Source: Acidobacteriaceae bacterium (GTDB lineage Bacteria > Acidobacteriota > Terriglobia > Terriglobales > Acidobacteriaceae). Taken from it: a stretch of 36,669 bases of DNA. Below, piece by piece: positions 24,432 through 31,111 of the stretch (positions are counted from its first letter, which is position 1; every line of letters starts with the position of its first letter). Both the position numbers and the translations under genes were made by a program. The notes under the pieces were generated by a model. That model saw nothing but the letters and a program-made list of their open reading frames with translations, was not told where the DNA came from and made no database searches. The stretch is taken from the NCBI GenBank assembly GCA_003134435.1, contig PLBE01000053.1:1-36669 (forward strand). The letters are read 5' to 3'.

Positions 24432-24513
24432 GTCATCCTGAGCGAAACGAAGGACCTAAGCATTTTGTCTGCGGCGAGAGAGGGCAGAGGTCCTCCGCTG
24501 CGCCCAGCATGAC
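24432..24513. repeat. Complete palindromic dispersed repeat (REP/MITE-like)
   Basis: Two 26-nt arms, 24432-24457 (GTCATCCTGAGCGAAACG... to GGACCT) and 24488-24513, are inverted copies with about five mismatches, separated by 30 nt. The same arm sequence recurs singly at 21315. This fits the non-coding palindromic repeats scattered through many acidobacterial and other soil-bacterial genomes. It lies between CNNM and dppB and may act as terminator or mRNA stabiliser. Confidence 0.7.
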
Positions 24514-24532
24514 AGCGTATTTCTGATTCCCC

Positions 24533-25450
24533 ATGCCGCGCTACCTAATCTCCCGCGCCCTCTATACCCTGCCCGTCATCTGGCTCGTAGTCTCGACCGT
24601 TTTCCTCCTCATCCACTTCGTCCCCGGAGACCCGGTCCAGCAAATGCTCGGCGAAGGCGCCGCCGCCGGAGACATCCAAGCCGCCCGACACGCCTACGGC
24701 CTCGATGTCCCCTTACGCGAGCAATACCTGAATTACTGGAAAGGCGTACTCCACGGAGATCTGGGTAAGTCGCTGCGCTTCAACCAGCCCGTTACAACCA
24801 TGATCGCCACCCGCTATCCCTTGACCCTGCAACTAACTCTGGCATCGTTATTCGTGGCGATCGTGCTGGCCATTCCCGCGGGAGTCCGCTCCGCCCAGCG
24901 CCGCAATCTCTGGGATGACCGCACCCTGAGCGTAGTCAGTCTGTTCGGCCTGTCATTCCCAAACTTCGCGCTCGGCCCCGTCCTGATTCTGTTCTTCGCC
25001 GTCAAACTAGGATGGCTCCCCGTCTCCGGCTCCGGCAGCGTCGCTCATTTGGTGCTCCCCGCCATCACCATGGGCGGAGCCTTAGCCGCCATCCTGACCC
25101 GCATGGTACGCACCTCCATGCTCGAAGAATTGAGCCAGGACTACATCCGCACCGCCCGCGCCAAAGGCCTGCCCGAGCGCACGGTCGTCTATCGCCACGC
25201 CCTGCGCAACGCCATGATCCCAATCCTGACCGTCTTAGGATTGCAATTCGGAGCCCTCTTAGCCGGAGCCATCGTGACCGAAACCATCTTCTCCTGGCCC
25301 GGCATAGGACGCCTGACCATCCAAGCCATCGGTAATCGCGACTATAACCTGGTGCAGGGATGCATTCTGGCGATTGGGCTGACTTATGTGGCCGTGAACT
25401 TTCTGACGGACTTACTGTATTCGGCGGTGAACCCGAGGATTAGACAATGA
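24533..25450 (+). CDS. Oligopeptide/dipeptide ABC transporter permease (DppB/OppB type)
   Basis: 305 residues with the DppB pattern: YLISRALYTLPVIWLVVSTV first helix, FVPGDPVQQMLGEG periplasmic start, six predicted spans, and the EAA cytoplasmic loop YIRTARAKGLPERTVVYRHA that contacts the ATPase. It ends with the typical LLYSAVNPRIRQ. It would import peptides or related solutes together with the DppC-type permease 905 bp downstream. No solute-binding protein or ATPase is visible. The two permeases are usually adjacent, so the intervening decayed genes are an intrusion. Confidence 0.94.
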   Translation: MPRYLISRALYTLPVIWLVVSTVFLLIHFVPGDPVQQMLGEGAAAGDIQAARHAYGLDVPLREQYLNYWKGVLHGDLGKSLRFNQPVTTMIATRYPLTLQLTLASLFVAIVLAIPAGVRSAQRRNLWDDRTLSVVSLFGLSFPNFALGPVLILFFAVKLGWLPVSGSGSVAHLVLPAITMGGALAAILTRMVRTSMLEELSQDYIRTARAKGLPERTVVYRHALRNAMIPILTVLGLQFGALLAGAIVTETIFSWPGIGRLTIQAIGNRDYNLVQGCILAIGLTYVAVNFLTDLLYSAVNPRIRQ

Positions 25451-25695
25451 CCAAGTGGGGCTCCTGCGGGATGGCACAAGTTTCCTATTGATTTCCGATA
25501 CAAGGACGAGTTGCTCCGCGAGGCGGGCATAACGGCCTCGTCCCGGGCGTAGGAGGGCTGTTGCTTCGGCAGGCCGCCCTCTCCGCTTTGCGATTTCCTC
25601 CGATGCACCAAACTGGTGTATAACGATGCCATGCCGGTAACAAAACATGTCCGAAGGAGTGCCTTCCCGCTCCCATTGCTAAACAAGTAGATCGT

Positions 25696-25881
25696 ATGGC
25701 GAAGAGCCGGCGCTTGAGCGACAACCGTGTCCTGGTGGAACTCATTGAGTTGGGAATCGAAGCGCGGAAACAGAAAGAGAAGACATTCTTCGATCTGGCC
25801 GAGCGTTTCCGAAGCGCCGGCGATCCCGGCGAAGCCAAGCGGCTAGGCGACCAGTTGGGCCGTTTGGTCTTCGGTGAGTGA
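25696..25881 (+). CDS. N-truncated ribbon-helix-helix antitoxin-like protein
   Basis: 61 open codons from an internal ATG: MAKSRRLSDNRVLVELIELG, IEARKQKEKTFFDLAERF, DPGEAKRLGDQLGRLVFGE. It resembles the helical part and tail of RHH-type antitoxins. The same frame upstream reads LPAPIAKQVDR, the expected end of the DNA-binding strand, without start codon. An ATG at 25631 in another frame encodes MPVTKHVRRS and has TATAAC 6 nt before it. Restoring one base near 25660 would give a complete protein of about 83 residues. As read it lacks the DNA-binding strand. Overlaps the next fragment. Confidence 0.65.
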   Translation: MAKSRRLSDNRVLVELIELGIEARKQKEKTFFDLAERFRSAGDPGEAKRLGDQLGRLVFGE

Positions 25882-25987
25882 TGCCGCAGATCGAAAGATC
25901 GAAAGTTGGACGCGAATTCCCGCCGCCATCCGCGACCACCTGATTGATCGCATGCCAGAATCCTTGTCTGATGCACGATGCTCTTGA
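25874..25987 (+). pseudogene. 5' fragment of a toxin-antitoxin partner gene
   Basis: A GTG at 25874 overlaps the end of the RHH-like gene (8 nt) and encodes 37 codons: VSDAADRKIESWTRIPAAIR, then DHLIDRMPESLSD. The stretch WTRIPAAIRDHLIDRM resembles the beginning of small proteins that accompany such antitoxins. The similarity ends at about 25950, exactly where the opposite strand becomes a ParE-like toxin, so the gene was probably truncated by a deletion. The family similarity is from memory and should be tested. Confidence 0.4.
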
Positions 25988-26087
25988 GGACAATGCCAGC
26001 GTAGGCGTGGGAATCGGCGGCAATGTAGTCGGCGATGGAATCGAGATCCTGGGCGGCGCGTCTCGACCAGACTATTCGGTGAGCCAT
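25950..26087 (-). pseudogene. ParE/RelE-type toxin, truncated
   Basis: From the ATG at 26087 the minus strand reads MAHRIVWSRRAAQDLDSIAD, YIAADSHAYAGIVLKSIVHQ, TRILA, a clear ParE N-terminal half (first strand and helical hairpin). After about residue 46 the typical SGRVVPE and REIIVGSYRVIY parts are missing. The frame stays open to 25485 but the rest is unrelated shadow sequence. Its start overlaps the antitoxin gene by 16 nt, the normal order antitoxin then toxin. The toxin is most likely dead. Confidence 0.7.
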
Positions 26088-26260
26088 TTGCTGAAGCGAC
26101 TCTCGACTTCCTCCTGCGAGAGAGTACAGTTGACGCGGGCGTCTTCCAGACCGCGCCGCACGTTGTCGAGGACGTACAGGTGGTACTGAATGTCTTCCAC
26201 CGAGACGTTGTCCGGCAGCCTGTTCAACAGTGACTCAACATCCTGTTTGACGTTACTCAT
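26072..26260 (-). CDS. Antitoxin of a ParE-type toxin-antitoxin module
   Basis: 62 residues: SNVKQDVESLLNRLPDNVSV, EDIQYHLYVLDNVRRGLEDA, TLSQEEVESRFSKWLTE. This matches the small helical antitoxins commonly encoded just before ParE toxins; they bind the toxin groove and usually autoregulate. Intact here, whereas the overlapping toxin is truncated, so the antitoxin is orphaned. It is transcribed away from dppC, and the promoter region (26261-26354) is shared with it. Confidence 0.8.
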   Translation of the reverse strand: MSNVKQDVESLLNRLPDNVSVEDIQYHLYVLDNVRRGLEDARVNCTLSQEEVESRFSKWLTE

Positions 26261-26305
26261 CGTGCGCCTTTCGACTGGGATAGCACGCAGGTAGTCCGGC
26301 CGAGA

Positions 26306-26334
26306 TTGCTTCGAAAGGGCATTGTATATATAAG
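26306..26334 (+). promoter_or_regulatory. Possible sigma-70 promoter for dppC
   Basis: TTGCTT (26306-26311), 17-nt spacer, TATAAG (26329-26334), followed 20 nt later by the dppC ATG. The AT-rich TATATATAA centre also allows a -10 for the divergent antitoxin. This would let dppC be transcribed independently of dppB. Based on consensus resemblance only. Confidence 0.45.
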
Positions 26335-26354
26335 TAAAAGCAAGCTATCCGACC

Positions 26355-27212
26355 ATGTCCGCCCTCGCCCTCTCGCTCCCCCGCATCGCCCGCCACAACT
26401 CGCTGGCGGCCGTGGGCGTGGTGTTGGTCTCCATCTTCGTCTTCTCTGCCATTTTCGCGCCCTGGATCTCCGCGCAAGATCCCGCGCATATCGATCTGCC
26501 CAACCGCTTGCAGTCACCGTCCCTGCAGCACTGGGCTGGCACCGATGAACTCGGACGCGACATCCTTTCCCGTCTGATCTGGGGAGCGCGCATTTCTCTT
26601 TTCGTTGGCAGCTCCGTTGTGGCGTGCTCGCTCCTGCTCGGCCTCATCATCGGCAGTATTGCCGGATACTATGGCGGAGGCATCGACCGCTTTGTCAACG
26701 TCGTGCTCATGAACGCGTTTCTTTCCTTCCCCGGAATTCTCATCGCCATCGCCTTCGTCGCCTTCCGCGGCCCCGGCATTTTCAATCTCGTGCTGGCCTT
26801 GTCACTCGGAGGATGGGTCGGTTACGCTCGCCTGGTTCGCGCGCAAGTGCTGGCCGTCCGCGAACGCGAATTTGTCGAGGCGGCGCGAGCGCTCGGCGCA
26901 GGAGATCTCCACATCATCACGCGCCACATTCTGCCCAATATAATTCAGCCGGTCATTGTGCAGGCGGCCATCGGCATGGCGGGCGCGGTGCTTGCTGAAG
27001 CGACCATGAGTTTCCTGGGCCTCGGAGTTCCTCCGCCCACCGCCAGTTGGGGATCGATGCTCAACGATGCCCGCTCCCATCTCTTCGACGCTCCCCATCT
27101 TGTACTTTTTCCGGCGTTGACCGTGATGTTCGCAGTGCTGGCCTTCAACTTTATCGGCGACGCGTTGCGCGACCTGCTCGATCCGAGATCGCGGATCGAA
27201 GCGGGACTGTAG
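26355..27212 (+). CDS. Oligopeptide/dipeptide ABC transporter permease (DppC/OppC type)
   Basis: 285 residues. N-terminal helix (SLAAVGVVLVSIFVFSAIFA), then the DppC signature LQHWAGTDELGRDILSRLIW before the transmembrane domain, and the EAA loop FVEAARALGAGDLHIITRHI. Further landmarks are MSFLGLGVPPPTASWGSML and FNFIGDALRDLLDPR. It pairs with the DppB-type gene at 24533. No ABC ATPase or binding protein follows: the next gene is a STAS protein. Complete and not degraded, suggesting the transporter is still maintained despite the split locus. Confidence 0.94.
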   Translation: MSALALSLPRIARHNSLAAVGVVLVSIFVFSAIFAPWISAQDPAHIDLPNRLQSPSLQHWAGTDELGRDILSRLIWGARISLFVGSSVVACSLLLGLIIGSIAGYYGGGIDRFVNVVLMNAFLSFPGILIAIAFVAFRGPGIFNLVLALSLGGWVGYARLVRAQVLAVREREFVEAARALGAGDLHIITRHILPNIIQPVIVQAAIGMAGAVLAEATMSFLGLGVPPPTASWGSMLNDARSHLFDAPHLVLFPALTVMFAVLAFNFIGDALRDLLDPRSRIEAGL

Positions 27213-27418
27213 TCCGTGACCGATCATTCGTGAATGACTCACTGTTGACAATCTTCTTACGAGCTTTACGCATCTGTGACATTGAATAAATTGATGCTCG
27301 CCAGTCAGTTTTCCGCTGATTACTTTTCCCGCTCATTCGCGTCAAACTAGTGACACGAAATCAGGGAACTTTCTTTGGGGTTGATTCGTATCCATTGAAG
27401 ACGTTAAGGCAGGTTTGT

Positions 27419-27817
27419 ATGAATCGAAACATGGAACTCACCTTTCAAATGGAATGCTCACAAGACGTTGCCGTCGTGAACTGCTCGGGACGCATGGTGC
27501 GCGGGGCGGCGCTCGACCAGTTCCGCCGCCGCATCGAGCAACTCGATCGCGTTCGCGTGCTGGTGCTCGATGTCTCGGAAGTTGACCATCTCGATGCCGG
27601 TGGTTTGGGAACGCTTTTGTTGCTGCGCCGCTGGACGACGCAACGTTCTGCGAAGATGAAGCTGGTCAACCCGCCGCTTTTCTTCCGCCGTGTGCTGGAT
27701 GCGACGCACCTTTCTTCTGTGTTTGAGATTTCTTCGTTGAAAGAAGCCATCTGCATTTTGCGGTCGAAAGAAATCCCGCCGCCGAAGGAATGCCCGCCCC
27801 GCTTCGCCGTTGCCTGA
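27419..27817 (+). CDS. STAS-domain protein (anti-sigma factor antagonist-like) without the phosphorylatable Ser
   Basis: 132 residues. STAS fold: AVVNCSGRMVRGAALDQFRR, RVRVLVLDVSEVDHLDAGGL, GTLLLLRRWTTQRSAKMKLV, FRRVLDATHLSSVFEISSLK. In SpoIIAA-like antagonists the loop is DSSGL with Ser as the phosphorylation site; here it is DAGGL, so classic kinase control is not possible. The ATG at 27419 has AAGG and AGG just before it; a longer ATG at 27350 is less likely. No anti-sigma kinase or sigma factor is adjacent. Stand-alone regulator, partner unknown. Confidence 0.85.
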   Translation: MNRNMELTFQMECSQDVAVVNCSGRMVRGAALDQFRRRIEQLDRVRVLVLDVSEVDHLDAGGLGTLLLLRRWTTQRSAKMKLVNPPLFFRRVLDATHLSSVFEISSLKEAICILRSKEIPPPKECPPRFAVA

Positions 27818-27924
27818 CTGGGTTGTGGCCATTTGCTCTGACGAGGTTGCGTGAACAAGTCCGGCTGATAGGGCGCGATGCTTTATAATTCGCGCCCATG
27901 AAGCCTTCCCCAGTTTCGCGCAGG

Positions 27925-27960
27925 GACAGCCGCCCCGGCTGTCGAGCGGAGCAAAGCTCG
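27925..27960. repeat. Double-hairpin repeat just before the APC permease
   Basis: GACAGCCG / CGGCTGTC (27925-27943, 3-nt loop) is immediately followed by CGAGC / GCTCG (to 27960). It belongs to the same general type as the CAGGGACAGGC hairpin after gcvPB (both start CAGGGACAG). It lies between a promoter-like TATAAT (27884-27889) with ATG 8 nt downstream (27898) and the permease start (27981), as if inserted into the gene's 5' region. Confidence 0.5.
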
Positions 27961-27980
27961 GCCGCGTCTGGCCACTCCCG

Positions 27981-29348
27981 ATGACCCACCTCGCCCGCAA
28001 ACTGCGCGTCACCGATTACTTTTCCCTGGGCTGGGGAACAATGGTAGGCGTGGGTTGGCTCGTCGTTATGGACGACTGGCTGACGCGGGGCGGCCCGCTT
28101 GGAGGCGTACTCGGCTTTGCCGTTGGCGGCATTCTGCTGCTCCCCATCGGCTATGTCTACGGCAAGCTGGTCATGGCCATGCCCGACGCAGCCGGCGAGG
28201 TCGCCTACACCGCGAGAGTGTTCCCGCGCCCCGTCAGCTTTTACACGGGATGGATGATGATGCTCGCGTATTTCATCGTCTGTCCCTGGGAGGCCGTGGC
28301 CGTGGGCCGCATCGCCGCCTACATTTTTCCTGCGCTTGATTCGATCCAGTTATACAGTGTGGCGGGAAAGCCCGTATATCTGCCACACCTGATCATCGGG
28401 CTCGCGCTGACATCGGTTGTTACACTCGTGAACTATCATGGCATCCGCCTGAGCGCCACCTTTCAGAACTGGAGCACCTTCGGCACGCTGGCGCTCTTCG
28501 TGATCTTCGTTGCGGTTGGCGTTACGCGCGGGTCGACCGCCAATTTTCCGCCCTTGTTCACGCACACTCCCTTCATCTCCATCTTGCTGGTGCTGCAGAT
28601 CGTTCCTTACTACATGACGGGATTTGAATCGGTGACCAAAGCCGCCGAGGAGGCTAATCCGCAATTTCGCGCGTCGGGATTTTCTCGCGCCATTTTTGCC
28701 GCCATCACCGTCGGCGCCGCTTTCTACATCGTTGTAATAGCGGCGGTGGGCTTCGTCGCGCCGTGGCGTCTGCTGACCGGCGAACCATTCATGACCGCGG
28801 TCGCCTTTGAACACGCCGTCGGCTCGCGGTCGATCGTAAGCATCATTTTGAGTGCCGCTCTACTTTCGCTATTCAAAGTCTTCAACGGAAATTTCGTGGC
28901 CGCCAGTCGCTTGCTGTTTGCCATGGGACGGCGCGGCTTGGTCGACACAAGATTCGCCACGGTGCATCCCCAGAATCAAACTCCGGCCGCGGCCGTCACC
29001 TCGGTTGGGATCGCCACCGCCGCGTGCATGTTTCTGGGCAGCGCCATTCTGGTGCCGATCTCGGAGGTCGGATCGGTCGCCTCCGCTAGCGGATGGTTCG
29101 CGGCTTGTGCGGCCTATCTGTGGATGCAGCCCAAAAGGATGCAGCCCCAAGTCGCCGACCGCCTGATCGCTCTGCTCGGCGCCCTGGTAGGCTTGGCGAT
29201 GCTGCTGATGAAGTTTGCGCCGTTTGTCCCCGGTCATTTTTCGCAATGGGAGTGGCTCACACTCGCCGTCTGGATTATCCTAGGCACGTTGATCGGACGC
29301 CCGAGAGCGGACCCCTCGGGAAATACGGATTCGGAAAGAAACTCATGA
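27981..29348 (+). CDS. APC-superfamily amino acid permease
   Basis: 455 residues, about 12 hydrophobic spans. The first helix and signature region VTDYFSLGWGTMVGVGWLVV is typical of APC transporters, as are PYYMTGFESVTKAAEEANPQ and VFNGNFVAASRLLFAMGRRG. It should import an amino acid or derivative by proton or sodium coupling. Its stop overlaps the start of the deacylase gene (ATGA), so both are translationally coupled and probably act on the same class of compounds. The ATG at 27981 has no ribosome-binding site; an upstream ATG at 27898 in another frame and the intervening repeat make the true start uncertain. Confidence 0.92.
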   Translation: MTHLARKLRVTDYFSLGWGTMVGVGWLVVMDDWLTRGGPLGGVLGFAVGGILLLPIGYVYGKLVMAMPDAAGEVAYTARVFPRPVSFYTGWMMMLAYFIVCPWEAVAVGRIAAYIFPALDSIQLYSVAGKPVYLPHLIIGLALTSVVTLVNYHGIRLSATFQNWSTFGTLALFVIFVAVGVTRGSTANFPPLFTHTPFISILLVLQIVPYYMTGFESVTKAAEEANPQFRASGFSRAIFAAITVGAAFYIVVIAAVGFVAPWRLLTGEPFMTAVAFEHAVGSRSIVSIILSAALLSLFKVFNGNFVAASRLLFAMGRRGLVDTRFATVHPQNQTPAAAVTSVGIATAACMFLGSAILVPISEVGSVASASGWFAACAAYLWMQPKRMQPQVADRLIALLGALVGLAMLLMKFAPFVPGHFSQWEWLTLAVWIILGTLIGRPRADPSGNTDSERNS

Positions 29349-31027
29349 CCGCAACTCGCCGCTTTATCCTGGCATGCCTGCTGCTCGTGTCCCCCTTAGC
29401 TCTAGCCTCCGACTCTCGCTTTGACCTCGTCATCACCAATGGACACATCATCGACGGCACCGGCTCTCCCTGGTACGCAGGCGACATCGGAATCCGCGAT
29501 GGCCGCATCGCCGCCATCGGAAACCTCTCCTCGGCTCCGCGCCAGCGCACTGTTGACGCTCAGGGCAAAGTCGTCGCTCCCGGATTCATCGACATGCTCG
29601 GCCAGTCGGAAACGACCATCCTGGTTGATCCTCGACTGCCTTCGAAGATCTATCAGGGCATCACCACCGAAATCACCGGAGAAGGCGGATCGGCCGCTCC
29701 TTTGAACGACGCGATTATTGCCAATGACCGCCCCGCCTACCAGCACTACAAGGTAAATCCCGACTGGCGAACGTTCCGTCAGTATTTCGCCCGCCTGGAA
29801 AAACAGGGCATGGGCATCAATCTCGCGAGTTACGTGGGCGCGACGCAGGTGCGACGCGCGGTGCTCGGAGATGCCGACGTCCAGCCCACGCCGGAGCAAC
29901 TCGAAAAGATGAGGGCTCTGGTTCGCGACGCCATGCGCGACGGCGCGGTCGGAGTGTCAACTTCATTGGAGTATGCGCCCGCTCCCTATGCCAAGACGGA
30001 GGAGATCATTGCGCTCGCTTCGGAGGCATCGAAATCCGGCGGAATTTACGCCACCCACATGCGCAACGAGGGCTCCAGTGTTCTGGAAGCGATCGACGAG
30101 GCGGTTCGCATTGGGCGCGAGGCCCACATCCCGGTCGAGATCTGGCATTTCAAAGTCGCGGGCAAGCCGAACTGGGGACACATGCCGGAATCCATCGCGC
30201 GCGTCAATCGGGCCCGAGCCGAGGGGGTTGACATCACGGCAAACACGTATGCCTACACCGCATGGTTCAACAGTATGTCGGCGTTCGTTCCGCCTTGGGC
30301 GCACGATGGCGGCGATGCAAAATTAGTCGAGCGCTTGAAGGATCCGGCGGTTCGCGCCCGTATTCGCAAAGACATGGAGACTCCGTCCAAAGACTGGGAC
30401 AACGAATGGGAAGAAATCAGTGGTCCCCATGATGTGATGATCGGGGTGGTTCAGAATCCGGGGCTGAAAAGATTTCAGGGCAAGCGGCTCGACGAAATCG
30501 CGACCGAGTTGAAAAAAGATCCCATGGACACGCTCTTTGATCTGCTCATCGAAGACCAGGCCTACACCGACTGCGCCGTCTTCGGAATGTCCGAGCCGGA
30601 TGTGGCCCTAGCCCTCCAGCAGCCCTGGGTTTCGGTGGACAACGATTCTTCCGGCACATCGCCCGAGGGCATTCTGGGTGAAGAGCATCCCCACCCCAGG
30701 GCCTATGGGACATTCCCGCGCATCCTGCGTAAGTACGTTCGAGAAGAAAAAAAGCTGACGCTGGAAGACGCGATTCGCAAGTTCTCCAGCCTGCCCGCGC
30801 AGCGCATGCGGCTGACGGATCGCGGTGTACTCAAGCAGGGAATGTGGGCCGATGTGGTGGTTTTCGATCCGAATACGGTGCGCGACCTGGCGACCTTCGA
30901 CGATCCCAACCGCTTGTCCGAAGGCATGGAGTATGTTCTTGTCAACGGTGTGCCCGTGATTGAGAACGGAAAGATGACCGGCGCGCTGCCGGGAAGGGTG
31001 CTACGGGGCGAGGGCTACGTGCCATAA
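29345..31027 (+). CDS. N-acyl-D-amino-acid deacylase-like amidohydrolase, secreted, with altered metal site
   Basis: 560 residues. A signal peptide (RRFILACLLLVSPLALAS) indicates export. Amidohydrolase fold: FDLVITNGHIIDGTGSPWYA at the N-terminus, VVAPGFIDMLGQSE, YATHMRNEGSSVLEAIDEAV, IPVEIWHFKVAG, VSVDNDSSGTSPEG and LTDRGVLKQGMWADVVVFDP. The family normally has HxH after GFID; here it is MLGQ, and the Cys ligand region (usually NCG) reads GEGGS. The His of THMR and WHFK and the Asp of VDND are kept. So it belongs to a distinct D-aminoacylase subfamily. ATG 29345 overlaps the permease stop, with GGAAAG before it. Longer frame upstream is permease shadow. Confidence 0.9.
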   Translation: MTATRRFILACLLLVSPLALASDSRFDLVITNGHIIDGTGSPWYAGDIGIRDGRIAAIGNLSSAPRQRTVDAQGKVVAPGFIDMLGQSETTILVDPRLPSKIYQGITTEITGEGGSAAPLNDAIIANDRPAYQHYKVNPDWRTFRQYFARLEKQGMGINLASYVGATQVRRAVLGDADVQPTPEQLEKMRALVRDAMRDGAVGVSTSLEYAPAPYAKTEEIIALASEASKSGGIYATHMRNEGSSVLEAIDEAVRIGREAHIPVEIWHFKVAGKPNWGHMPESIARVNRARAEGVDITANTYAYTAWFNSMSAFVPPWAHDGGDAKLVERLKDPAVRARIRKDMETPSKDWDNEWEEISGPHDVMIGVVQNPGLKRFQGKRLDEIATELKKDPMDTLFDLLIEDQAYTDCAVFGMSEPDVALALQQPWVSVDNDSSGTSPEGILGEEHPHPRAYGTFPRILRKYVREEKKLTLEDAIRKFSSLPAQRMRLTDRGVLKQGMWADVVVFDPNTVRDLATFDDPNRLSEGMEYVLVNGVPVIENGKMTGALPGRVLRGEGYVP

Positions 31028-31111
31028 GATCCACCAAGTCTCTCCTCGCGGAGGATAACGGCAGATCTTTCGCTGCCTTCCGGACGAAAATTAGTCCGAT
31101 GACAGTCTGAC

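Noticed and set aside
27245-27273. TTGACA-like -35 upstream of the STAS gene
   Set aside because: The sequence 17 nt downstream (ACGCAT) is a poor -10, so no promoter is called.
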